From Porphyromonas gingivalis ATCC 33277 (GTDB lineage Bacteria; Bacteroidota; Bacteroidia; Bacteroidales; Porphyromonadaceae): a DNA stretch of 64,000 bases. Of the stretch, positions 9,309 to 18,677 are shown in pieces; within the stretch, counting starts at the first letter, position 1; each line of letters begins with the position of its first letter. The translations under genes and the position numbers were made by a program. The DNA is taken from positions 2,053,501 to 2,117,500 of the forward strand of contig NC_010729.1 in NCBI RefSeq assembly GCF_000010505.1, read 5' to 3'. The notes under the pieces are model-generated. The model ran no database searches, was not told the DNA's origin, and saw nothing but the letters and a program-made list of their open reading frames with translations.

Positions 9309-11300
9309 TCACTCCAGACGAGAGAGCATCTCTTCGCCGAGAGCACGCTTTTTCCGGATGTGCTCCACCACCTCGACGATGAAGGGATTGCTTTCGAAAT
9401 CGCCTCGCACCTCATCGAAATCGCGGTGCTTCATCTCCCCTACCAGGTCTATTCCGAAGCCTACCTGACTGTGCATTTGGAATTCCTTCTTGGCATCCTC
9501 ATAGAGCATCTCATCCAAGCGAATCACCGAACGCATCCATGTATGCACCAGTTCGGCCACTTTGGATCGAGTGAGATCCTCGGGGTTCAGTTCGTACCAT
9601 TCGAGCAGAGCGTTGTATGCCCAGCACCATTCATAGTCGTAGTATCGGCTATGAATTTCCTTCATCCGCTCATTCACCTCCGCAAGGCTTTTGATCTTGC
9701 CTTCTTTGATCAAGGAGGCAAGGCGGTGGATCTGTTGTTGTGGAGCGATCATGCCACAGATGTCCACCCAGCTGCCGTCTCCCTCATTGTGAGTCGGCTT
9801 GAGAGCACTCAGCACCTCCTCATCCGTACGGCAAGGACAATCTTCAAGGCGTTTGATGATGGAATTGCCGAAAAACTTGTTCAGCCCCATCTCATAGAAC
9901 ATCAGCCCCTTGTCCAAGGCAGAAGAGCGTATGCGCATATCATGATAGACATAGGTTTGTCCCTCACTGCCCAGTATCTTGCGTAGCTTTTTCAGCTTCC
10001 GACTGCCGCGCATCATCTTGCCGGCAGTGAAAGGACTCAAGAGATTGAAGTTGATATTGTCCAGCAAATCCGGATCTTTACGCTTATCTCTCGCCGGCCA
10101 CTTCTTGGCGTCACGAATCGTCCCGACACTGCGCAGATTGATACCCGGTACCAAATACGATTCGTTACGGTCCTCTATGATATAAGAGAAGGGGAAGGCC
10201 GAGCTGTCGATATGGTGTACGTGTCGACCCATCACCAACGTGAAAGGCCCTATTCTGGATGGCCAAAGGATATAAGAGTCGCTCGTGGTCTTCGAGCCGC
10301 GCTCCACGATGCCCTGATGGATGGGGCCGAGCTTGTAGAGGTGATTGCTCTGGTTAGAGCCGCTGCCGGCATTGAGGAAAGAGTATAGACCGGCAATGAG
10401 CAGGCTCGACTTGTGCATCGACACGGTATATGGCCCGGCAAAGACGGCACAGGCCTCGCCGTTTTCGCCTTGGCAGTTGGCAAAGAAGAGCGAATCATGT
10501 GCAGAGAAAAGGTGCCCCAAATGAGTACCCTGCCCTACAAAACAGTGCGAAACGGTAGCACCATCCGTAACGCTGCTGCCCGAACAGAGAATGAAATCGC
10601 GGCAGACGACATTGTAGCCTACCGACACGGGGGCCTCTTTCTTGCTATTGATACTGCCGTTGCAGAGATGCGAGGCACCGGTGATCTCGGTATAATCTCC
10701 GATACAAACATTCTCTATCGTATTGCATCCGTGGATAACCACATGAGAGCCTATTGCTCCCATATCCGACCGGCGCGACTCGGCATAAGCTCTTGCCATA
10801 GCAGCAAGCGATTCGGTCAGCACCTTGTCATGCCTGTACATGGCCATCAGATAGGCGGTCTGGGCAGTCAGGTTGTCAGTGATCGTAACTTCACGTCCGC
10901 CGGTTTCGTTCAGCACGGTAACCTCCACGCCGTTGCCGAAGGAGGTGGATTCCGTTACGGCTATGGTATCAATGTTTTCGATTCGGGTATAATCGCCTAT
11001 TCTGTAATTAGCCAAATAGCTATTGACATGGAAGATGACGACTTCATCTCCGACAATGCAGTTGTGCAGGCGTGCGATATTGATACCCGTAGGCACGTGG
11101 AGGCCTCCCGGCAACAGGTGACTTCCTCGCGTGGATCCGATCCGGATCTGTCCGCTGAACATGACATGCAGACAACGATTCGCGTCAAAGCCATCGGCCA
11201 CCTCCACCATCGTCCAATCGGCGCACTGGCAGTAGTTGCCTTCCAGCACGGATATTTCTTCTTCGGTCAAATGCCTGTATATTTTCTCTTTTTCTTTCAT
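9309..11300 (-). CDS. DUF4954 family protein with left-handed beta-helix repeats
   Basis: This 663-residue protein begins with a helical lead (MKEKEKIYRHLTEEE) and continues with hexapeptide-like turns (for example IGDYTRIENI, CIGDYTEITG, VGYNVVCRDF) typical of a left-handed parallel beta-helix. That part spans roughly residues 40-380. The C-terminal third is helical. Beta-helix proteins of this kind are often acyl- or nucleotidyl-transferases acting on sugar phosphates, but no catalytic motif is evident and DUF4954 has no settled function. No signal peptide is seen, so it is probably cytosolic. Confidence 0.8.
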   Translation of the reverse strand: MKEKEKIYRHLTEEEISVLEGNYCQCADWTMVEVADGFDANRCLHVMFSGQIRIGSTRGSHLLPGGLHVPTGINIARLHNCIVGDEVVIFHVNSYLANYRIGDYTRIENIDTIAVTESTSFGNGVEVTVLNETGGREVTITDNLTAQTAYLMAMYRHDKVLTESLAAMARAYAESRRSDMGAIGSHVVIHGCNTIENVCIGDYTEITGASHLCNGSINSKKEAPVSVGYNVVCRDFILCSGSSVTDGATVSHCFVGQGTHLGHLFSAHDSLFFANCQGENGEACAVFAGPYTVSMHKSSLLIAGLYSFLNAGSGSNQSNHLYKLGPIHQGIVERGSKTTSDSYILWPSRIGPFTLVMGRHVHHIDSSAFPFSYIIEDRNESYLVPGINLRSVGTIRDAKKWPARDKRKDPDLLDNINFNLLSPFTAGKMMRGSRKLKKLRKILGSEGQTYVYHDMRIRSSALDKGLMFYEMGLNKFFGNSIIKRLEDCPCRTDEEVLSALKPTHNEGDGSWVDICGMIAPQQQIHRLASLIKEGKIKSLAEVNERMKEIHSRYYDYEWCWAYNALLEWYELNPEDLTRSKVAELVHTWMRSVIRLDEMLYEDAKKEFQMHSQVGFGIDLVGEMKHRDFDEVRGDFESNPFIVEVVEHIRKKRALGEEMLSRLE

Positions 11301-11427
11301 AAATCTACTTTTTACAGTCAGGTCTCTAATCTCCCTCTATCGGATACAGAAAGGTGAAGATCGGACAACTCTCCTTTCCGCGCCTTGTGTTTTCTATAGT
11401 CGAGGGGGTATTCTTTTTTGTTGGTCT

Positions 11428-11435
11428 CAAAAATA
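11428..11435 (-). promoter_or_regulatory. -7 element candidate for the DUF4954 gene
   Basis: The minus strand reads TATTTTTG, matching TAnnTTTG, about 130 nt before the start codon at 11300. No -33 TTTG is seen. Confidence 0.4.
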
Positions 11436-11669
11436 AAAAAATCCTATCGTATCCTCGCATCGAATGCTGTATTACAGAGGGAAACGAGATGAATTCCACA
11501 TAAGACACAATCACTTAGATTTGGAAGTAAGGTACGGGAGAGGTCGAAGGCGTTTCGCCAAGATTACTTTCACTACGATGCGCAGAAAAGGATGCCTATA
11601 AGCAGATTCCTCACGAATTTGGTTCCGGAATTGGCCGGAATGCGGTTCGAGTTTTCTGAGATTCACGAG

Positions 11670-11740
11670 CGAGAATTTTTCCGTTGTGGCGCGTAAAATT
11701 TTTACTTCCCGAACCAAAACGAAAAAATTCCCGAGCCACG
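11670..11740 (-). repeat. interspersed hairpin repeat, copy 1
   Basis: On the minus strand this contains the invariant loop CGTTTTGGTTCGGGAAG, flanked by GTGGCTCGGGAATTTTTT and a partner arm ending CGCGCCAC. The arms pair less well than in the other two copies. Similarity continues to about 11610 (a CCGCATTCCG block). Other copies are at 34522-34596 and 45074-45148. Confidence 0.85.
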
Positions 11741-11814
11741 TTTTTCCAAAGGCTAAATCGCCATTTTTACGAACGACGTGTACGGAATCGGAGAGGTCAA
11801 AAAAAGCAGTAATC

Positions 11815-11975
11815 ATGTCGAAACATTTGACCGATTCCGAGCGTCTTCACATTGTGGAAGAATACCTCGGCAGCCTCGGAGCAAGTATGCCATCGAGAAG
11901 AAGTACAACATCGCCCAGGGACTTATAAGAGACCATTGTACGGCATTTTTGCGATATGACCATTGGTCTTTTCTT
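11815..11975 (+). pseudogene. frameshifted, truncated transposase N-terminus (helix-turn-helix, orfA-like)
   Basis: The first frame gives MSKHLTDSERLHIVEEYLGS. After a shift near 11880 another frame gives SKYAIEKKYNIAQGLIRDH. Together these look like the N-terminal helix-turn-helix of an IS3-type orfA. The reading is lost again near the left end of the IS at 11976, which probably interrupted it. No continuation is recognisable on the other side of the IS. The family assignment is tentative. Confidence 0.5.
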
Positions 11976-13047
11976 AACGTCAGTTCGATCTAAGCGGAAA
12001 TAGGAAAGTTAGGGTTTCTGATGATTTCAATATTGAGTTCAGGCTTTTTAGGCAGGATGTTGTAAGCGATGATACCGGAGATCAGGTTGGTGACAAAATT
12101 GTTGACACTGCGATGTCTCGTGTGCTCTATCGGGCAGAGATTTTTGAACATATCATTGACCGTTTCGATCAGGGCTCTCTTTCTCAATAAAACTTTGTCA
12201 TATAGATGCATCAGGGAGTTCTTCATGTTCTTTTTGATTTTGGTTATCATGTGGATGTCATCGACAAAGAGCCGGTCAAAAAGGTTTTGGGAAATGTAGC
12301 CTCTATCGGCAATGAGTTTGCCAAAAAGATTCTTGGTGAATGTTCCGTCTTTCAGAGGTTCTCTGTCATCACAATTGCCCGGTGTGATTTGATAGTTGAT
12401 GATTTCACCCCTGTCGTTGATAACAATATGTAGCTTGAATCCATAAAACCAACCCATGGTGCTTTTGCCTTTTTGAGCCCATCCCCTCATTGTCCTATGC
12501 CCATGAGCTCGTTTGATATGACAAGCCTTCAGTGGGGTGGAATCGATGAAAGAGATGCCTGTACATTGACCCAAACAACACATATTGAGAAATGCTATCA
12601 GCTTGAAACCCACCCTGCTTTGCAGCTCCACAAAGCGATTATAAGAGACAAGATGTGGAAACTCGGATCGACAAGAATGGGTGATGTATTGAAGATAAAA
12701 AGCTTTCAAATCTCGGTATCTTGACAGATGAAACAGGATCAGGATGGTCATGACCTCACTGTCCGACATCTTAAACTTTCTATTCCTGCGTTTTTTGTCT
12801 GCCTCTTCGAGGGTCCTTTTCTTGATTGCTTCATCAAAAAGCTTGGAGAAATCATCTATGATGCAAAAAACATCAACTATATTTGTCTTCATAAAGTAGC
12901 GTTTTGTTTGTTCGTATCTTATTGATTGTCAACAGCTAAGATACAAATAATTCGCTACTTTTTTAAGCATAATGCCCACGTTCTTTGGGCGTTTACCACT
13001 AATCAGAAAACAAATCCATTGGCTTTTTCTTACGTCGAACTGACGTT
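11976..13047 (-). mobile_element. insertion sequence of the IS982 family, IS195-like
   Basis: The element is bounded by inverted repeats AACGTCAGTTCGA on the left and its complement TCGAACTGACGTT on the right, extendable by TT/AA. The length of about 1068-1072 bp and a 300-codon transposase fit what I recall of IS195 of P. gingivalis. No convincing target duplication is seen beyond the shared TTAA. The transposase frame is intact, so the copy may be active. Confidence 0.88.
11990..12892 (-). CDS. IS982-family transposase
   Basis: This 300-residue protein has an N-terminal DNA-binding region with KFKMSDSEVMTILILFHLS. The DDE catalytic domain follows, with candidate acidic residues D117 (SFIDSTPL), D196 (LIADRGYI) and E243 (LIETVND). 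The GWFYGFKLH stretch between them is typical of the family. The frame is complete, starts at ATG and ends 13 nt inside the left terminal repeat. It would move this IS, and possibly the related non-autonomous element at 51400-51944. Confidence 0.93.
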   Translation of the reverse strand: MKTNIVDVFCIIDDFSKLFDEAIKKRTLEEADKKRRNRKFKMSDSEVMTILILFHLSRYRDLKAFYLQYITHSCRSEFPHLVSYNRFVELQSRVGFKLIAFLNMCCLGQCTGISFIDSTPLKACHIKRAHGHRTMRGWAQKGKSTMGWFYGFKLHIVINDRGEIINYQITPGNCDDREPLKDGTFTKNLFGKLIADRGYISQNLFDRLFVDDIHMITKIKKNMKNSLMHLYDKVLLRKRALIETVNDMFKNLCPIEHTRHRSVNNFVTNLISGIIAYNILPKKPELNIEIIRNPNFPISA

Positions 13048-13101
13048 AATTTAGCTACTCAATGTTGCACTGGTGGGTGGAATGTGCAAACTTCAAAAAT
13101 G

Positions 13102-13133
13102 TTTGTATATATCAAAAGAATTCACGATATTTG
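13102..13133 (+). promoter_or_regulatory. promoter of the secreted-protein pair
   Basis: TTTG (13102-13105) and GATATTTG (13126-13133) are 20 nt apart, close to the Bacteroidota -33/-7 pattern TTTG-N19-TAnnTTTG with one mismatch. It lies 46 nt before the start at 13179 and is outside the IS. Confidence 0.6.
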
Positions 13134-13178
13134 CTTGCGAGAAGTTTTAAATATGTATAATCTTAAAAAAACAAGAAA

Positions 13179-13514
13179 ATGAGAAAATTCTTTTTGACAG
13201 TCTTATTGGCAGGAGCGTTTTCTATCGCAAATGCAGCCGATGTTACTGCAGTCACTTGTTCAACGCCTAACGGAGGAGAAACCCATGTAATGGTTTTTTG
13301 TACGGACGGCAGGAGTTGTGATTTTATCTTGAAAATACAGGGAGATGAGACAGATTACAACAATGTAATGAGTCAAGTTATGCAAGCAGCAAAGAGATTC
13401 TGCGCTTCTAATTTTCCATGTTTTAAAGTGAGTCAAAATTTGAACGCAGAAGCTCCTCAGACATTAGAACCCAAAACATCTTCAAATCCCATCCCTGGTA
13501 GAAAAATTAAGTGA
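13179..13514 (+). CDS. small secreted protein of unknown function
   Basis: The 111-residue protein has a clear signal peptide (MRKFFLTVLLAGAFSIANA, cleavage after A19). The mature part has five cysteines (in TCSTP, FCTDG, SCDF, FCAS and PCFK), so disulphides are possible. I recognise no family. The C-terminus is Pro/Ser/Lys-rich. It is AT-rich compared with the flanking housekeeping genes and lies between two insertion sequences. A stem-loop separates it from the GLPGLI gene. Confidence 0.75.
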   Translation: MRKFFLTVLLAGAFSIANAADVTAVTCSTPNGGETHVMVFCTDGRSCDFILKIQGDETDYNNVMSQVMQAAKRFCASNFPCFKVSQNLNAEAPQTLEPKTSSNPIPGRKIK

Positions 13515-13524
13515 TCATTGTAAA

Positions 13525-13553
13525 GGAGCCTTATAGTATTCACTATAGGCTCC
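13525..13553 (+). terminator. stem-loop after the small secreted-protein gene
   Basis: GGAGCCTTATAGT pairs with ACTATAGGCTCC around an ATTC loop, with one bulged T. No T-tract follows, so it may be an attenuator or mRNA 3-prime stabiliser rather than a strong terminator. Confidence 0.55.
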
Positions 13554-13580
13554 CCAACCCTCACATAATATGAAAATCCA

Positions 13581-14426
13581 ATGACGTTATTTCGCATTTT
13601 ATTTTACTTTCTACTTACTATAGTTGGTATCTATTCCCCTTCTGCTCAGGAAATAACATTGGAGGCTTTCAAAACAGATACTCTTGATAAGGTTTTCCTT
13701 AATAAATGCATTTATAGGGTATACTACCAAACTGAAATTAAGCAGGACACCTCACAAAATCTCCCTAATAGAGGGTTAACACTGCTACAGATAGGATCAA
13801 AAATGAGTAAATTTATCGATTTCTATCAGCATTATACAGATTCACTTAGAGATGAAACAGCAAGAAAAAAAAATCATTCGCTTGCCACGAGTGAAGTGAC
13901 AAATTTCCAGTACTCTCTATATTCCAAAATTATATTCCGAAACCAAGTATTTAGAAATTATCCCCAAAAGGACATCAATACAGTAAGATTAGGAACTGAA
14001 TTCGGTGAATATTTCACTTATGAAGAAATAGCCCCACGGTTTGACTGGGAAATTTCACTGAATGAAGAAAAGAATATCAAAGGATATCGATGTAAAAAAG
14101 CTACATGTTCTTATAGAGGACGGATTTATCAGGCTTGGTATTCAGAAGATATTCCTATTCCTATGGGGCCATATGTCTTTGGAGGCTTACCCGGCTTGAT
14201 CATGGAGATTCGAGACTCTAATAACGAGTATGTTTTTGTTGCAATGGCAGTCTTGTTGATAAAAAATTATGATCCCATATATCGAGTGAATACGCCTTAT
14301 GAATTCCTTTATGAAAGAGATAAATCTTGGCATGAAATCAAGAAAAGTTATCAAAATCTATATTTTGAGATTGATGGGAAAATTCTCCGATCAGTGACAC
14401 CATACAATCCAATTGAAAAGGATTAG
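13581..14426 (+). CDS. GLPGLI family secreted protein
   Basis: This 281-residue protein carries the family-naming motif GGLPGLIMEI near residue 209. An N-terminal hydrophobic stretch ending SPSAQ is a probable signal peptide. Upstream of the motif, YRCKKATCSYRGRIYQAWYSEDIP fits the typical GLPGLI layout (a G-Y-x-C-x-K-A block and a W-Y-s-x-x-I-P block). GLPGLI proteins are abundant secreted proteins of Bacteroidota with no defined biochemical role. The gene is AT-rich and sits in the segment bounded by two ISs. Confidence 0.85.
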   Translation: MTLFRILFYFLLTIVGIYSPSAQEITLEAFKTDTLDKVFLNKCIYRVYYQTEIKQDTSQNLPNRGLTLLQIGSKMSKFIDFYQHYTDSLRDETARKKNHSLATSEVTNFQYSLYSKIIFRNQVFRNYPQKDINTVRLGTEFGEYFTYEEIAPRFDWEISLNEEKNIKGYRCKKATCSYRGRIYQAWYSEDIPIPMGPYVFGGLPGLIMEIRDSNNEYVFVAMAVLLIKNYDPIYRVNTPYEFLYERDKSWHEIKKSYQNLYFEIDGKILRSVTPYNPIEKD

Positions 14427-14576
14427 TTTCTTCGCATACAGCAGAGCCTTAAAAAGCCAAATTCCGCAGAGAGTTAGTTTTCGTTAGTTCGAATTTGATT
14501 CTTCGACCAAGGTCCAATAGAGCCTTATAGTTTCGGATAGAAATAGGACATAATCCTAATTTGATAGCGTTTTTAT

Positions 14577-15915
14577 GAGACCTTTGAAAAATAAGGAAAT
14601 GGAGGGAAGAGGAATTCTTCACATAAAACGGGGGGAGGGAAAAGGGGTGGCAGTAAGGAGTGAAAGTAGTTGTAAATCCCCCTTGCGGAGCTACTTGCAC
14701 GAGCTCCTCAAGGGTGGTTATGCCTTATCCTACGGATGAGGACATAATTATCCCCGGCGTTCTGTATAAATTAAAGGCGATGCTTTCAAGAATGTTTTGA
14801 GTATGGGTCTTGGCAAGTCCCCGGTATCGACATCGTCCGCCATGAAACCACCGCCGAATACTGCCAAAGGTGCGTTCGATGGTGCTCCGTATCCGACTGA
14901 TTGCTTTGTTTCGTTGCTTCTCTTCCTCGGTCAATGCCCTGTTGCGTTGTGCCTTGTGCATAATGCCGTCTTGAAGGTGATGGGTTTGCAGGTAGGAACG
15001 ATTTTCCCCGCAAGCATATCCTTTATCCGCCAAGACGGCTGTGCCTTGAGGTATGTTTGCACCCTGCAATAGCGGAATAAACTCCTTCGTGTCACTGCGG
15101 TTCGCTGCTGTCGTTATCACCTTTTGAACAATGCCTTGAACATTGGCCGGACAATGCTTTTTGTATCCGTAGTGATAACGCTTTTGTTTGTAAACCCAAC
15201 GGGCTTCTTCATCCGTCCCTTTACGCTGACGGACAACCTGTTTTTGATAATCCTCCTCTGCCTCTTTTTCCTCCTCGCTCCGATTGTCTTCTCTGTCGTC
15301 TGCGACTTCAATCGTAATGCTTCCGTTGGGTTTATGCGGCGTCTCCACAAGGCTTGCATCGACAAGCACCCCTTCCCTTACCGAAATGTGATGGCGGGAA
15401 AGTTGTTTGTTAAACTACGCCAATAGTTTGTCCATGAGACCCAACTCTGTCAGTGCCGAACGAAATCGACTGATGGTGCTGTGGTCGGGAGATACCTCTT
15501 CCATCTTCAGCCCCAAGAATCGGAAAAAGGTGATTGAATCATTGATGCGCTCCTCCAGAGCACAATCACTGAGGTTGTACCATGTCTCCAAAAGCAACAT
15601 CTTGAATAAGAGAATCACGTCATAAGCCGGGGCACCGATGGCATTTTGTCGCTTCGTGTATTTCTTGTTGATCAGCGTCCTGATCGGACGCCAATCGATA
15701 AGCGTGTCAACCTGATTGAGGAAGTCGTTTTGTGCTTTGCGATAACGCTTTGAAAGGAGTGCGTCTGCAAATGTTACATGCTCATCGGTATTCTTGGATT
15801 GGTATGCCATGGGAGGAATATTATGCTGTTTTTAATACTCAAATATACAAAATAACTCCCTATTATACAATGAATTAACAAACAAAATACACACTAATTG
15901 CCGTGCAAAGGTCTC
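14577..15915 (-). mobile_element. IS5-family insertion sequence, IS1126-like, transposase inactivated
   Basis: The left end starts GAGACCTTTGAA and the right end, read inward, GAGACCTTTGCA; eleven of twelve positions agree. Length is 1339 bp, near the 1338 bp I recall for IS1126. No target duplication is evident. The right end lies 30 nt from the terminator of the ribosomal superoperon. Just outside the right end is another GAGACC, which makes an inverted repeat with the IS tip. Confidence 0.88.
14725..15810 (-). pseudogene. IS1126-like transposase interrupted by an in-frame amber codon
   Basis: Reading from ATG at 15810, codon 132 is TAG (15415-15417), after MDKLLA. The same frame continues with FNKQLSRHHIS and runs to the normal stop at 14725, giving 361 codons in all, the expected full length. 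So one substitution (probably GAG to TAG) has broken the gene; there is no frameshift. Candidate DDE residues all lie beyond the stop: D in VDASLVE, D in VLADKGYA and E in STIERTFG. A truncated 131-residue product would be inactive. Confidence 0.88.
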
Positions 15916-15944
15916 CTTAAAGAGACCACGGTTTCTTTTCGGAC

Positions 15945-15990
15945 ATAAAAAAGAAGGCGATCCAGAACATCTGTTCTAGCTCGCCCTCTC
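15945..15990 (-). terminator. terminator of the ribosomal superoperon
   Basis: On the minus strand GAGGGCGA and TCGCCTTC form the outer stem and AGAAC/GTTCT the inner stem, followed by TTTTTT. It lies just after rplQ. Confidence 0.85.
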
Positions 15991-16021
15991 TATTAAAGTT
16001 ATTTATATCCGATGCAGCGAC

Positions 16022-16504
16022 TTATTCTTCTGCTGCTTTAGGAGTTTCTTCTGCAGGAGCTGCTTCTACTACAACGTCTGCGCTTTTACGCTTACGAGAA
16101 CGGCGTGTTTTGGTCGCCTTCTTCGCTGCTTCGCCAAGCATATTCTCATTGTAGTCAACAAGCTCAATAAAGCACATAGCAGCATTATCTCCCAGACGAT
16201 AACCGGTCTTCAAGATACGGGTATATCCACCGGGACGATCTGCAATCTTAGCAGCAACATCTCCGAAAAGTTCCTTCAAGGCATATTTATTCTGTAAGTA
16301 AGAGAAGGCGATTCGGCGAGAGTGCGTTGTGTCTTCCTTTGTTTTTGTCAGCAAAGGCTCTACATAGATACGCAAGGCCTTAGCCTTGGCTACCGTTGTA
16401 AAAATGCGTTTGTGCAGGATCAACGAAGCAGCCATATTGGACAGCATCGCTTTACGGTGAGCAGCCTTACGGCCCAAGTGATTGAATTTCTTATTATGTC
16501 TCAT
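16022..16504 (-). CDS. rplQ: 50S ribosomal protein L17
   Basis: L17 lies near the peptide exit tunnel. [20 protein letters not shown] is the standard N-terminus. The first 120 residues are the conserved domain; the rest (to 160) is a basic then Ala/Glu-rich tail common in Bacteroidota. It is the last gene of the superoperon, 5 nt after rpoA, and is followed by a terminator. Confidence 0.97.
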
Positions 16505-16509
16505 CGTTC

Positions 16510-17502
16510 TTAGTCTTTATCTAATTTATACTTACTGATATCCATCCCAAACGACAAATTCAGCGTTGCCAGCAGTTCGTCAAGCTCAGTCAAAGACTTC
16601 TTTCCGAAGTTGCGAATCTTCATCAGATCGCTCCGTGACAGACTCACTAAATCGCCCAACGTATCTACTCCGGCTGCATTCAGACAATTGAGGGCACGAA
16701 CAGACAGGTCAAGACCTGAAAGCTTTGACTTCAATAGTTGACGCATATGCAGAGAATCTTCATCGAACTCATCAGTATCGACTATATCCACATACTCTAT
16801 CGCTATCTTATTCTCTGCAAACAGAGAGAAGTGGGATATCAAGATTTGAGCTGCTTCACGAAGAGCATCTACAGGACGGATCGAACCATCTGTGGTCACT
16901 TCCATCAGGAGCTTTTCGTAATCAGTCTTCTGTTCTACGCGGAAATTCTCTACCGCATACTTGACATTCCGAATAGGCGTATAGATTGAGTCGATCGCTA
17001 TCGTGGAAAGCTCATTATGCTCTGCGCGATTCTCTTCTGCCGACACATAGCCACGCCCCTTATTTATGGAAAACTCCATAGTAAGCGTAGCCGACTTATC
17101 GAGGTGGCAAATGACAAGATTCGAATTCAACACTTCAAAGTTTGAAAGTTGTGCATTCAAATCACCGGCACGGAACACCTCCGAATTAGAGATAACAATT
17201 GTAGCTTTCTCTACATCGGCATTAGGAACAATCTGCTTAAAACGAACTTGTTTGAGATTGAGGATAATATTAGTAACGTCCTCCAATACACCCGGAATAG
17301 TAGCAAATTCATGCTCTACACCTTCAATCTTGATTGCAGTAATCGCAAAACCTTCAAGCGAAGACAAGAGTATTCGACGAAGCGCATTGCCAATGGTAAT
17401 ACCATAACCGGGCTCCAAAGGTTTGAACTCGAACTTGGCGATCGAGTCCGACGTCTCCATCATCAATACATTTTCGGGTTTCTGAAATGCTAATATTGCC
17501 AT
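16510..17502 (-). CDS. rpoA: RNA polymerase alpha subunit
   Basis: The 330-residue protein has the N-terminal assembly domain ([18 protein letters not shown] near residue 32) and the C-terminal DNA/activator-binding domain (about 255-325, with [19 protein letters not shown] and IRNFGKKSL). Alpha dimerises to start assembly of RNA polymerase. The gene lies between rpsD and rplQ in the alpha part of the superoperon, as in most bacteria. Confidence 0.98.
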   Translation of the reverse strand: MAILAFQKPENVLMMETSDSIAKFEFKPLEPGYGITIGNALRRILLSSLEGFAITAIKIEGVEHEFATIPGVLEDVTNIILNLKQVRFKQIVPNADVEKATIVISNSEVFRAGDLNAQLSNFEVLNSNLVICHLDKSATLTMEFSINKGRGYVSAEENRAEHNELSTIAIDSIYTPIRNVKYAVENFRVEQKTDYEKLLMEVTTDGSIRPVDALREAAQILISHFSLFAENKIAIEYVDIVDTDEFDEDSLHMRQLLKSKLSGLDLSVRALNCLNAAGVDTLGDLVSLSRSDLMKIRNFGKKSLTELDELLATLNLSFGMDISKYKLDKD

Positions 17503-17514
17503 GGGATCTATGGA

Positions 17515-18120
17515 TTATTTCGAATACAATTCAACGATCAGCTGTTCCTTAATATTTTCAGGGATGTCCGTACGATCCGGCATATGCAGCAGCTTACCGG
17601 ACAATGACGACTGATCCCACTCCATCCAAGGATATTTGCTGTGATTGAAACCTGTCAAAGCATCAGCAATAACCTCTAAGGACTTAGAACGCTCACGAAC
17701 GCCGATCACCTGACCGGGCTTAACAGAATAAGAAGGAATGTTGACAACACTGCCATCTACGGTAATATGACGATGGGAAACCAATTGACGTGCAGCAGAA
17801 CGCGTCGGGGCAATCCCCAAACGGAACACCACATTATCCAAACGTGCTTCCAAGAACTGAATAAGCAACTCACCCGTTACACCCTTTGCGCGCTGTGCAC
17901 GATGGAACAAATGACGGAATTGCTTCTCCAATACACCGTAAGTATATTTTGCTTTTTGCTTTTCACGAAGCTGGAGGCCATACTCGCTCGTCTTACGACG
18001 ACGGTTATTGCCATGCTGACCTGGAGGATAATTCTTCTTGGAAAGAACTTTATCTGCACCAAAGATAGGATCGCCAAACTTACGCGCGATCTTGGATTTA
18101 GGGCCTGTATATCTTGCCAT
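17515..18120 (-). CDS. rpsD: 30S ribosomal protein S4
   Basis: S4 is a primary 16S rRNA-binding protein and often represses its own operon. The 201-residue protein has [15 protein letters not shown] at the start and the S4 RNA-binding domain with [11 protein letters not shown] and [14 protein letters not shown]. It has no zinc motif. A 159-nt gap before it, long for this operon, could hold an autoregulatory leader. Confidence 0.98.
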   Translation of the reverse strand: MARYTGPKSKIARKFGDPIFGADKVLSKKNYPPGQHGNNRRRKTSEYGLQLREKQKAKYTYGVLEKQFRHLFHRAQRAKGVTGELLIQFLEARLDNVVFRLGIAPTRSAARQLVSHRHITVDGSVVNIPSYSVKPGQVIGVRERSKSLEVIADALTGFNHSKYPWMEWDQSSLSGKLLHMPDRTDIPENIKEQLIVELYSK

Positions 18121-18279
18121 TATTGTTTGTTTTGTGTCAGATGCTTTTCTATGAACAGAATGCTTCCGGTACAGCCGCGATTGCTATGTGAGAGATTGAT
18201 AGTTTATAGGCAATCCATACACCGAAAGAATTCGGATCCCATAAAATAGAGCGTCCGAAATGTTAGAAGATCTTCTCTC
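18121..18279 (-). promoter_or_regulatory. long leader before rpsD, possible S4 autoregulatory RNA
   Basis: This 159-nt gap is one of only two long gaps inside the superoperon. S4 leaders that bind S4 are known in several phyla, including a Bacteroidia class. I could not assign the known consensus by eye, so only position supports this. Confidence 0.35.
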
Positions 18280-18666
18280 TTAAACTCTTCTCTTTTTAGG
18301 AGGACGACAACCGTTATGAGGCATAGGCGTTACATCAATAATCTCCATAACCTCGATTCCCGCTCCATGAATTGTTCTAATAGCCGATTCACGACCATTA
18401 CCCGGGCCCTTAACGTAGACCGTTACCTTGCGCAAGCCCATATCATATGCCACTTTGGCACAATCCTGAGCTGCCATCTGGGCAGCATAGGGAGTATTCT
18501 TCTTTGAAGAACGAAATCCCATTTTACCGGCTGAAGACCAGCTGATAACCTGACCTTCGCTGTTCGCTAAGGAAATAATAATGTTGTTAAAGGAAGAATG
18601 AATATGAGCCTGTCCCACTGCTTCCACCCTTACAACTTTCTTTTTTGCGACTGCTTTCTTTGCCAT
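18280..18666 (-). CDS. rpsK: 30S ribosomal protein S11
   Basis: S11 forms part of the platform of the small subunit and contacts mRNA near the E site. The 128-residue protein has the conserved [14 protein letters not shown] start, the [16 protein letters not shown]-like central block and the C-terminal [18 protein letters not shown]. It lies 11 nt after rpsM. Confidence 0.98.
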
Positions 18667-18677
18667 ATCAATCTTTA

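Larger units (their letters stand above)
11301..11814. other. intergenic region with one copy of the interspersed hairpin repeat
   Basis: There is no credible gene. The left part is the leader and promoter of the DUF4954 gene. The right part holds the interspersed repeat described separately. Short open frames that read through the repeat give basic, low-complexity peptides and are artefacts of its composition. Confidence 0.6.

Noticed and set aside
11511-11816. A 101-codon minus-strand frame through repeat copy 1
   Set aside because: Its basic, Phe-rich peptide comes from the hairpin repeat. The same peptide-like strings arise at the two other repeat copies on different frames, so it is not a protein family.
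11974-13049. TTAA as a target duplication of the IS982-type element
   Set aside because: TTAA on both sides can be explained as two extra bases of the inverted repeat on each side, and the flanks beyond differ.
15910-15929. GGTCTC-CTTAAA-GAGACC inverted repeat at the IS1126-like right end as a second IS tip
   Set aside because: Only six bases match the IS terminus and similarity stops there, so it may be chance or a target preference.
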